Both the position numbers and the translations under genes were made by a program. Below the pieces are notes generated by a model, which had not been told where the DNA came from, made no database searches, and was given only the letters and a program-made list of their open reading frames with translations. A stretch of 64,000 nt of DNA, from assembly GCA_002238855.1 (NCBI GenBank), contig MPND01000014.1, positions 1 to 64,000 of the forward strand, given 5' to 3'. Source of the DNA: SAR202 cluster bacterium bin90. Its GTDB lineage: Bacteria; Chloroflexota; Dehalococcoidia; Lucifugimonadales; JADFKI01. Shown here one piece after another: positions 1 to 6,735 of this stretch; positions within the stretch are counted from its first letter, which is position 1; every line of letters begins with the position of its first letter.

Positions 1-264
1 CTGCCTGTTGGGATTGCCTGCCCGGACTGCAGCAACGACCTTGTGGAGCGCAAGCAAAAGGGGAAGAACGGCAGGATATTCTATAGCTGCTCGAATTACC
101 CTGACTGCAAGTTCGCGGCGAACCCGCTGCCACAGCCTTGCCCGGACTGCGGCAAGCTGCTGGTGACGAGGGGACGTGGACGCAAGAATGCGCGCTGCCT
201 GGACGAGGAGTGCGGATTCACGGGAGCTACGCCGCAGGAGGAAGTCGAGGAGGCGGTGGCGTAG
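1..264 (+). CDS. topA: DNA topoisomerase I, C-terminal zinc-ribbon end (5' truncated by window)
   Basis: The reading frame is open from base 1, so the true start lies upstream of the window. The visible 87 residues hold the topoisomerase zinc-ribbon repeats: CPDC followed by CSNYPDC, then CPDC followed by CLDEECG. These are the four-cysteine modules found at the C-terminus of type IA topoisomerases, where they help hold single-stranded DNA during relaxation of negative supercoils. The catalytic toprim and tyrosine domains are not in the window. A strong terminator follows at 312-346. The family call rests on the repeated zinc-ribbon pattern alone, so another protein carrying topoisomerase-type zinc ribbons is possible but less likely. 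Confidence 0.8.
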   Translation: MPVGIACPDCSNDLVERKQKGKNGRIFYSCSNYPDCKFAANPLPQPCPDCGKLLVTRGRGRKNARCLDEECGFTGATPQEEVEEAVA

Positions 265-311
265 GCGTGCGCTGATTCGAATCACATAATAGAAACGATA
301 GACTGAAAGCA

Positions 312-346
312 GGGAGCGACCAATTGGTTGCTCCCTCTTCTTTTTC
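312..346 (+). terminator. Rho-independent terminator after topA
   Basis: The arms are 312-323 (GGGAGCGACCAA) and 324-335 (TTGGTTGCTCCC). They pair over about 12 bp with one G-U pair and close on an AATT turn. A T-rich run (TCTTCTTTTTC) follows immediately. It sits 48 bp after the topA stop and right before the convergent gene ending at 349, so it may serve both strands. Confidence 0.85.
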
Positions 347-348
347 TA

Positions 349-1404
349 TTACGCGGGTTCGGTTGAGCGGGAGGCAGCCGACATGCGGGCGCGGGTCCTG
401 GTGCTGAGCGCGCGCAGTTCCCTTATGGAGAGCAAGCCTTCCCTGGGCAGGAAGGCGATGGCAAAGAGGATTGGCGGCAGGAATAGGACGGCGTGGAGCA
501 TGATGGCGAATGCGATCGCGTCCTCGCGGCCGACGCCCCAGAGCGCCAGTATGGAGACTGCAGCGAACTCGAATGTACCGATGGACATTGGCAGTCCGGG
601 GACGGTGCTGCTGAAGAATGCTATTGCCATTGTGATGACAATCATCGCGGGGAGGCTGACCTGCAAGTCGGTGGCAAGCACTACGAGCCAGCCAGCGACG
701 CCCAACAGACCTGCCTGAGCGAGAGAGAGGACGAATGCGGCGAGGGCGCGGCGCTTTTCGCGTCTCAGGAGGACTATGGCGGATGCGAACTGCGAAACGA
801 TCTGGATGTTCGATAGCATCTTGATGCGGCCCAGGATGGGGCCTGCCGCGAACAAGGCTATGAGGCTCACGAGGCCGAAGAACAGGCCGACGGCGATCCA
901 GGGGGCGAACTGTCGGAGTTGGGGCAGCCACAGTACGCCCGCTCCTAGGACGAGGACCGTTGTGGCGAACTCGAAGGTGCGCTGGAGGGCGATTGTTGCC
1001 AGGATTGTGCCGAGCCTGAGCTTATCCCTGAGCGCGAGAATGCCGACCTGCACGACTTCGTCGAGAACGCGGACGGGGCTGAGGGTGTCGAGCGCGGCGC
1101 CGGTCTGCTCAATGAGGAACAGGCGGGTCGCGCCGGTATTCTCGTTCTGGAGCAGCAGCTTCCAGCGTACGCCGCGCAGGTATGCGGCAACGGTGATGAG
1201 CGCCCATGCAGCGGCGATGAGCGTCATATTCGCTGAGAAGAGCGCGTCTCGCAGCTCGTTCCAGTGAGCGTTCTTGATGACAAGCCAGCCGAGCAGTCCG
1301 CCCAACGCTGTCGAAAGTACGACATAGCCGATGAGCAGAAACTTTACCCTGCTGGGAGAGTCTTGCTTGCCGATTATTCTGTCTTTCGCGTCGAGAAGAT
1401 TCAT
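349..1404 (-). CDS. Lysylphosphatidylglycerol synthase transmembrane-region family protein (UPF0104-like)
   Basis: This is a 351-residue integral membrane protein with about eight hydrophobic segments. It has the layout of the MprF/LPG-synthase flippase-type membrane domain: an early LRGVRWKLLL segment, a central region with R-x-L-x-E (V-R-V-L-D-E), and a late V-P-G-L-P-M-S-I-G-T-F-E stretch matching the family's conserved P-G-x-x-G-x-x-E. There is no soluble aminoacyl-transferase domain, so lysine transfer itself is unlikely; lipid or isoprenoid-linked substrate handling is typical of such stand-alone domains. I chose the ATG at 1404. A longer TTG-started form to 1443 is possible but has no better ribosome-binding site. 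It converges on topA. Confidence 0.7.
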   Translation of the reverse strand: MNLLDAKDRIIGKQDSPSRVKFLLIGYVVLSTALGGLLGWLVIKNAHWNELRDALFSANMTLIAAAWALITVAAYLRGVRWKLLLQNENTGATRLFLIEQTGAALDTLSPVRVLDEVVQVGILALRDKLRLGTILATIALQRTFEFATTVLVLGAGVLWLPQLRQFAPWIAVGLFFGLVSLIALFAAGPILGRIKMLSNIQIVSQFASAIVLLRREKRRALAAFVLSLAQAGLLGVAGWLVVLATDLQVSLPAMIVITMAIAFFSSTVPGLPMSIGTFEFAAVSILALWGVGREDAIAFAIMLHAVLFLPPILFAIAFLPREGLLSIRELRALSTRTRARMSAASRSTEPA

Positions 1405-1610
1405 ACACGAACATTCTAAACGAAATCTGAGGGGCGTGGTCAACCAAATTGTCGTTTTCTCGGAGGTGTGAGTGCGCTTTACAGAAGAGGCATCATCGGC
1501 GGCAACTGACCAATTGGGGCGCGGCGTTCTTCTCTGATGTTAAGATTGTTATAGACATGATTGCCTGTGATTGTGTGTGAAAGGCTTAGATCGAGGGACT
1601 GTGAGGCGAT

Positions 1611-2936
1611 ATGCGAGTAGGGATAATTGGAGCGGGCGCGGCGGGGCTTGCGGCTGCCTATGAGCTTGTGAAGCGGGGTCATTACGCGGCGGCTTATGAG
1701 CGGGCGCCGTTTCTTGGTGGGCAGGCTTCTACCTTCGATGTGGGCGGCGCGCGGCTGGAGAAGGGTTATCATCACTGGTTCACGAGCGATACGGACATTG
1801 TGGAGCTGACCGAGGAGATTGGGCTGGGCGACCGCATACGCTGGATAGACTCGACGGTGGGGACGCTGGTTGACGGGAAGATTTACGACTTCGTCACGCC
1901 GATTGACCTGCTGAAGTTCACGGCGATGAGCCTGCCGGACCGCGTGCGGTTGGGATTGACGACGCTGTACTTGCAGAGACAGCGGGACTTCAGGAAGTAT
2001 GAGGACATCACCGCGGACGAGTGGTTGAGACGGCATGTGGGCAAGAGCGGATACGATGTGTTCTGGGGGCCTATGATGCGGGGGAAGTTCGGGGAGGAGC
2101 ATTTTCGCGAGGTGAGCATGGCGTGGGTGTGGGGGAAGATTCAGACGCGTGTGAAGTCGCGGGATAAGAGCATGATAAAGGAGAAGCTGGGGTATCCGAT
2201 GGGGAGCTTCGGCGAGGTGTTCGATGTGCTAGGGGATCGGGTGTGGGAGATGGGAGGCGAGGTGCATACATCGGCTGCGGTGGAGCGCGTGGAGGTCGTG
2301 GATGGCAGGGCGAAGGGGCTGAATGTCGCACTGGAAGGCGGAGAAAGCAGTCTCGTGGAGTTCGACGCGGTGCTGGCGACAACGCCGTCGTACATCTTTC
2401 CCGCGCTGGTGCCGCCGCTGCCGGAGGACTATCTTGCGCGGCTGACCGGCGTGAGCTACATGGCGGCGGTGCTTATCGTGCTGGTGCTGGACAGACCGCT
2501 GACCGATGTGTACTGGCTAAATGTCTCGGACCGCTCGATGCCGTTTGTGGCTGTGATAGAGCATACGAACCTGATCGAGCCGGAGCACTATGGCGGTAAG
2601 CACATCGTGTATCTGTCGAACTACCTGACGACTGACAATGCGCTTTACCGGATGACGCATGAGGAACTGCTGGACGAGTACTTGCCACACCTGCAGAAGA
2701 TAAACCCGCAGTTTGAGGCGTCCTGGATTGAGGAGAGCTATCATCACCGGGTTGGGGCGGCGCAGCCCATTATCGGGACGCGGTACTCGGAGCGGATACC
2801 GAGCCACCGGACGCCATTCGAGGGCCTGTATCTGGCGAATACGACGCAGATATACCCGGAGGACAGGGGGACGAATTACAGCGTGCGGATGGGGCGAGAG
2901 GTTGCGCGGATGATGATTGAGGATTTGGGTGAATAG
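1611..2936 (+). CDS. NAD(P)/FAD-dependent oxidoreductase (amine-oxidase / protoporphyrinogen-oxidase-like)
   Basis: This is a 441-residue flavoprotein. Residues 4-20 carry the dinucleotide-binding fingerprint G-A-G-A-A-G-L-A-A-A-Y with the following acidic residue (Y-E-R) that binds the FAD ribose, and G-G-Q-A-S-T-F follows as in the protoporphyrinogen oxidase/desaturase group. The C-terminus has the second FAD contact (E-G-L-Y-L-A-N-T-T-Q-I-Y-P-E-D-R-G-T-N). Relatives include carotenoid/hopanoid biosynthesis oxidases and UDP-galactopyranose-mutase-like proteins; the substrate cannot be told from sequence. It stands alone, divergent from the LPG-synthase-like gene with about 206 bp between them, which presumably hold both promoters. 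Confidence 0.75.
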   Translation: MRVGIIGAGAAGLAAAYELVKRGHYAAAYERAPFLGGQASTFDVGGARLEKGYHHWFTSDTDIVELTEEIGLGDRIRWIDSTVGTLVDGKIYDFVTPIDLLKFTAMSLPDRVRLGLTTLYLQRQRDFRKYEDITADEWLRRHVGKSGYDVFWGPMMRGKFGEEHFREVSMAWVWGKIQTRVKSRDKSMIKEKLGYPMGSFGEVFDVLGDRVWEMGGEVHTSAAVERVEVVDGRAKGLNVALEGGESSLVEFDAVLATTPSYIFPALVPPLPEDYLARLTGVSYMAAVLIVLVLDRPLTDVYWLNVSDRSMPFVAVIEHTNLIEPEHYGGKHIVYLSNYLTTDNALYRMTHEELLDEYLPHLQKINPQFEASWIEESYHHRVGAAQPIIGTRYSERIPSHRTPFEGLYLANTTQIYPEDRGTNYSVRMGREVARMMIEDLGE

Positions 2937-2983
2937 TGCGCCGGGGGAATCGAAGGATATTTTGAAGGATGAGCGTAGGCGCG

Positions 2984-3298
2984 CTAGTTGCCGAGCACGA
3001 GTGCGACGAAAGATGCAATCGCGGCAGCGGCGGCCATACCGCCGAACATCATAGCGACCATCCATCGGATGAGGCGTGCTTCCGTTTCGCCCATGCGCTG
3101 AATTAAATCTGCTTTCGTTTCGGCTACGTCGGCCTTTGTAGAATAGTGCTGCAACGCATAGGATAATTCTTGCCGTAATTCGGTCCTGGTCACGTGGTTC
3201 CGCAGGGCATGCGCGAGTTCTTCGCGCAGCTCGGTTCTGGTGATTGGGCGCTCGTCTCGCGGCGGCGGTGCAGTTGTTGGTTGTTCGGCGGTTGCCAT
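2984..3298 (-). CDS. Small tail-anchored coiled-coil membrane protein
   Basis: This 104-residue protein has a Pro/Thr-rich N-terminus. It is followed by repeated amphipathic segments (T-R-T-E-L-R-E-E-L, then T-R-T-E-L-R-Q-E-L, then T-K-A-D-V-A-E-T-K-A-D-L) typical of a coiled coil, and ends in one hydrophobic segment (about residues 79-103) that would anchor it in the membrane. The layout resembles small DUF1640-like bacterial proteins of unknown role. It is convergent with the FAD oxidoreductase and has no operon partner. I do not recognise a function. Confidence 0.6.
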   Translation of the reverse strand: MATAEQPTTAPPPRDERPITRTELREELAHALRNHVTRTELRQELSYALQHYSTKADVAETKADLIQRMGETEARLIRWMVAMMFGGMAAAAAIASFVALVLGN

Positions 3299-3499
3299 TA
3301 AATGCCTCTGGGGATTAGATTATTCGCAAATTACCGTATATTCTAAAGTGCGTCAAGTAATCCAGGCTAGAAGGACAAGCGGCTTTCGTTTGGGATGCAG
3401 GCGGGATGGTTGCGTATGCTGGGCATGGCAAGTATCCTATAAGCGTTGATTTTCGGGTGCATAACCGTACCGCATTTGCATAGCAAGGAGCCCTGTCCG

Positions 3500-3991
3500 T
3501 TGAGCATGGATAGCGATGGTCTCAGAGAGCGAATAAGAGCCGCAATCGGTTCGCAGACGCAGACGAATGTAAATGTGCTGTCTTCGCTGCATGCGGTGCT
3601 GGACGATCTGGGTTATGTGCCGCAAGAGGCGATCGAAGAGGTCGCGGACCAGATGGAGACGACCATCAACGAAGTTTGGGGGGTCGCTTCATTTTACACG
3701 AACTTCCGGTTTACGCCGCCGGGCGACAACCTTGTGGAGATCTGCTGGGGCCCGACCTGTCACCTCCTGGGGGCGCCGGACATACTGGACGCCGTGCAGA
3801 AGGAACTCGGGCTCGCCGATGAGGGCGAGACCGAGGACAACCGCGTGAGCCTGAAGTACAACACCTGCCTGGGCGCGTGCTCGCAGGCACCCGTGATCAT
3901 GGTGAATCACAGGCTTACCGGGCGAATCGATGTGCAATCTGCCGTTAGGCGTGTTGCGGCACTGGAAGCGGGCGGCGGGCACGGGGACTGA
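3500..3991 (+). CDS. NuoE-like [2Fe-2S] thioredoxin-fold subunit
   Basis: This 163-residue protein of the complex I 24-kDa / HoxE / HndA family carries one [2Fe-2S] cluster. Ligands visible are C-W-G-P-T-C (C-x4-C) and C-L-G-A-C (C-x3-C), in the expected order and spacing. The N-terminal helical region (Q-E-A-I-E-E-V-A) and G-V-A-S-F-Y-T-N-F-R-F match the family. I chose TTG at 3500 because AAGGAG at 3485-3490 lies 9 nt before it; ATG at 3506 is the alternative. It is the first gene of a cluster with a NuoF-like and an FdhA/NuoG-like subunit. It would therefore work as part of a soluble NAD(H)-linked electron-input module, not membrane complex I, since no membrane subunits are nearby. Confidence 0.85.
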   Translation: MSMDSDGLRERIRAAIGSQTQTNVNVLSSLHAVLDDLGYVPQEAIEEVADQMETTINEVWGVASFYTNFRFTPPGDNLVEICWGPTCHLLGAPDILDAVQKELGLADEGETEDNRVSLKYNTCLGACSQAPVIMVNHRLTGRIDVQSAVRRVAALEAGGGHGD

Positions 3992-4063
3992 TATCGGACG
4001 AGCAGGGTGTGGCGGTTGCTCGCACCCTAGCCCTCTCCCAAGAGGAGGGGGGATTCTACAGGA

Positions 4064-5827
4064 ATGAGTATGCCCACTTATGAGGAACTGAAGGCTCAGG
4101 CTGATATTCGCTGGCGGGAACTGACTAACGGCGACAGGCCGTGGATTCGTATCGGTAGCGCGATGTGTGGGCACGCCGCGGGCGCGTTCGATGTTCGGGA
4201 TGCGATTCGGGGGGAGCTTGAAAGCCAAGGGATCGAGGCGAATGTGGACGATGTGGGATGCCTCGGCATCTGCTACGCCGAGCCGCTGGTGGACATTCAG
4301 AAGCCGGGCGGGTCACGCATCTTCTTCAACAATGTGACGCCTGAAGATGTGCCGAATATCATAAAGGCAGTGCTGGTTGACAACAGGCTTCCGGCATCGA
4401 ATGTGCTGGGATATCTGGGTGATGTGCAGGTGGAGGGCGCGGACGATCTCAGCGAGTTGCCGGGAATCAAGATGCAGCAGAGGATTGCGCTGCGGAATGC
4501 GGGCAATACTGCGCCAAGCGATGTGATGCAGTACATTGCCAACGGCGGCTTTGGTGGACTGCATAAGGCGCTGTTTGAGATGCAGCCTGACGAGGTCATC
4601 AAAGAGGTCATTGACTCGGGGCTTCGAGGGCGCGGTGGAGCGGCATTTCCGACCGGGGTGAAGTGGAACTTCATGACTCGCGGCGATGGGCCGAAGTACA
4701 TCCTGTGCAACTGCGAGGAAGGTGACCCCGGCGCGTACAACGACAAGGGCATTCTTGAGAGTGACCCTTACACGCTGCTGGAAGGGATGTGCATCGCGGG
4801 GTACGCTACCGGTGCGACGAATGGCTTCGTGTTCATACGACACGGGCACGAGGGGCCAATCAGCAGAACGCAGAGAGCCATAGAGCAGGCATACGAGAAT
4901 GGCCTGCTGGGCAACGGCATTCTCGGCTCTGACTTCACTTTTGACATCGAGGTGTCTCTTACCGGCGAGTCGTATGTTGCAGGCGAAGAGACGGCACTGA
5001 TGGAAGCCATCGAGGGGCATCGCTCGCAGCCGCGCTATCGTCCGCCTTTCCCCGCTGCGTTTGGAGTGTGGGGCAAGCCGAGCACGATAAACAATGTGAA
5101 GAGTCTGTCGTATGCGCCTGAGATCATTTCCAATGGGGCCGAATGGTTCTCGGCGATTGGCGTCAATCGCAGCACCGGCACGGCGATCGTGTGCCTGAAC
5201 GGAAATGTGACCTATCCGGGACTGTATGAAGTGCCGATGGGACTGACTCTGGGGCAGGTCATAGACGACATCGGCGGCGGCGTGACGAATGGGAAGAACC
5301 TGAAGATGCTGCAGACAGGCGGACCGCTCGGCGGCGTGCTGGGGGCCGACAGCCTGGGCGTGCATATCGATTTCGACGAGATGCGCGAGGCGGGCGCTAT
5401 CTTCGGTTCGGGCGGCGTCATCGTGATAGACGAGGACACCTGCGCGGTGGACATCACGCGCAACCTGGTGGCGTTCACGCAGTACGAATCGTGCGGCAAG
5501 TGCTTCCCGTGCAGGCTCGGGATGGAGCAACTGCTGGAGGTTGTTGACCGCATAGTTCGGTTCGAAAGCCGACCTGGAGACCTTGACCTGCTGCGGAACA
5601 TAGGCAGGACGATGGAGTCCAGTTCGCTGTGCGGGCATGGGCAACTCGGGTTCGGGCCGATACGCTCCGCACTGCAGCACTTCGAGGCTGACTTTTTGTC
5701 GCATATAGAGCAGAAGCGGTGTCCGACCGGAAGCTGCCTGCGTCCCGCCATTGCGCCGAAGAATACGCGGCCCTATGCGATGGATGCGCTTCGAGGAGCG
5801 GCACAGCCTGTCGCCCAGAACAGCTAA
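4064..5827 (+). CDS. NuoF-like NADH-binding flavo-iron-sulfur subunit with N-terminal thioredoxin-like [2Fe-2S] domain
   Basis: This 587-residue protein begins with a thioredoxin-like ferredoxin domain (Cys35, Cys66, Cys70 visible), followed by the NuoF core. G-L-R-G-R-G-G-A-A-F-P-T-G (near residue 190) is the FMN/NADH-binding glycine-rich loop. C-N-C-E-E-G-D-P-G-A and the SLBB region follow, then the N3 [4Fe-4S] ligands C-G-K-C-F-P-C plus a downstream S-L-C-G-H-G. This architecture is that of the diaphorase subunits HndC/HydB and the FDH beta subunit, which oxidise NADH or reduce NAD+ and pass electrons to the FdhA/NuoG partner. The gene is 72 nt after the NuoE-like gene and in the same direction. 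The start at ATG 4064 has ACAGGA close upstream; ATG 4070 is possible. Confidence 0.9.
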   Translation: MSMPTYEELKAQADIRWRELTNGDRPWIRIGSAMCGHAAGAFDVRDAIRGELESQGIEANVDDVGCLGICYAEPLVDIQKPGGSRIFFNNVTPEDVPNIIKAVLVDNRLPASNVLGYLGDVQVEGADDLSELPGIKMQQRIALRNAGNTAPSDVMQYIANGGFGGLHKALFEMQPDEVIKEVIDSGLRGRGGAAFPTGVKWNFMTRGDGPKYILCNCEEGDPGAYNDKGILESDPYTLLEGMCIAGYATGATNGFVFIRHGHEGPISRTQRAIEQAYENGLLGNGILGSDFTFDIEVSLTGESYVAGEETALMEAIEGHRSQPRYRPPFPAAFGVWGKPSTINNVKSLSYAPEIISNGAEWFSAIGVNRSTGTAIVCLNGNVTYPGLYEVPMGLTLGQVIDDIGGGVTNGKNLKMLQTGGPLGGVLGADSLGVHIDFDEMREAGAIFGSGGVIVIDEDTCAVDITRNLVAFTQYESCGKCFPCRLGMEQLLEVVDRIVRFESRPGDLDLLRNIGRTMESSSLCGHGQLGFGPIRSALQHFEADFLSHIEQKRCPTGSCLRPAIAPKNTRPYAMDALRGAAQPVAQNS

Positions 5828-5891
5828 TCTGACCTACCGTTGGGCGGCAACCGTGTACTGGTCGCTCAGGAAATGAGATAGAACGAAACCA

Positions 5892-6662
5892 GTGCCAGTT
5901 ATCAAGTCCATACACATCGCTCCCGTGAAGTCCCTCGCTCTTCTGGACCCGAAAAGCGTGCAAGTTGGCGTACAAGGCATTGAGGAGGACAGGCGATTTC
6001 TGGTGAGGGATGATGCAGGCGCGATGGTCACGCAGCGGCAGATAGGCAAGCTGGCTCAGGTGAGCGCGGACTATTGCATTGCTACCGAGAGCCTGCGACT
6101 GGACTTTCCGGCCGGGGAGTCGGTCAGCGGCACAATCGAGCTGGGCGACCGGGTTGAGATGAAGGTGTTCAGGCGAATGGTGAGCGGGCGCGCCGTCGGC
6201 GGCGAACTGTCGGAGGCGCTGTCTGACTTTTGCGGCAAGCCGCTGGCGCTAGTAATGCCTGACAATGCCGGAGCATGCCAGGACGCTTTTCCGGTTTCGT
6301 TGCTGTCGCAGGCGTCCATTGAATATCTGGGCGAAGTAGCTCAGAATGGAATTACGGTGGAGTACCGCCGGTTCAGGCCGAATTTTCTTCTGGATGGCTG
6401 TGATGCCCATGAAGAGGATACCTGGCTGGGCAAAGAAGTCGCAGTGGGAGAAGAAGTCCGGCTGCGAGTAGAAATGCTGGACCCTCGCTGCGCGATTACG
6501 ACACTGAATCCGGAAACCGGCGAGCGGGACATGGATACGCCGCGCCTAATACTTGGGTATCGCCCCGAGGTGAATGGCAGTGGAGCTTGCTTTGGAGTGT
6601 ATGGTGGTGTGGTGATGCCCGGCGTCGTGTCGGTAGGCGACGAACTGTGTGTCGTCGAATAG
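5892..6662 (+). CDS. MOSC domain protein (MOSC N-terminal beta barrel + MOSC)
   Basis: This is a 256-residue protein. The N-terminal beta-barrel domain (I-x-I-A-P-V-K-S-L, G-I-E-E-D-R-R-F-L-V) is followed by the MOSC domain, ending in the conserved G-A-C-F-G-V-Y ... V-x-V-G-D motif that includes the sulfur-carrying cysteine. MOSC proteins act as sulfur carriers or molybdenum-cofactor-dependent reductases (YiiM, YcbX, mARC types). The start is GTG at 5892; I see no better one. It lies between the NuoF-like and FdhA-like genes, which suggests a role in cofactor sulfuration or assembly for the neighbouring molybdopterin-type subunit. That role is inferred from position only. Confidence 0.8.
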   Translation: MPVIKSIHIAPVKSLALLDPKSVQVGVQGIEEDRRFLVRDDAGAMVTQRQIGKLAQVSADYCIATESLRLDFPAGESVSGTIELGDRVEMKVFRRMVSGRAVGGELSEALSDFCGKPLALVMPDNAGACQDAFPVSLLSQASIEYLGEVAQNGITVEYRRFRPNFLLDGCDAHEEDTWLGKEVAVGEEVRLRVEMLDPRCAITTLNPETGERDMDTPRLILGYRPEVNGSGACFGVYGGVVMPGVVSVGDELCVVE

Positions 6663-6735
6663 AGCGCAGACGGGGCAGCCTGTTTTCGCGAAGTATGTCA
6701 ACAACTGAAAGCTGACCACAGGAACGGAGAGCGGT

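Noticed and set aside
4025-4049. GC-rich imperfect hairpin (CCCT/CCTCT with AGAGG/AGGG) before the NuoF-like gene
   Set aside because: Only 5 + 4 bp with an internal loop, and no T-run. It lies in the short gap between coupled genes, so a terminator is unlikely; it may be a dispersed repeat, but I saw no second clear copy in the window.
4313-5704. 463-codon antisense frame over the NuoF-like gene
   Set aside because: Shadow of codon bias; the sense frame holds all NuoF motifs.
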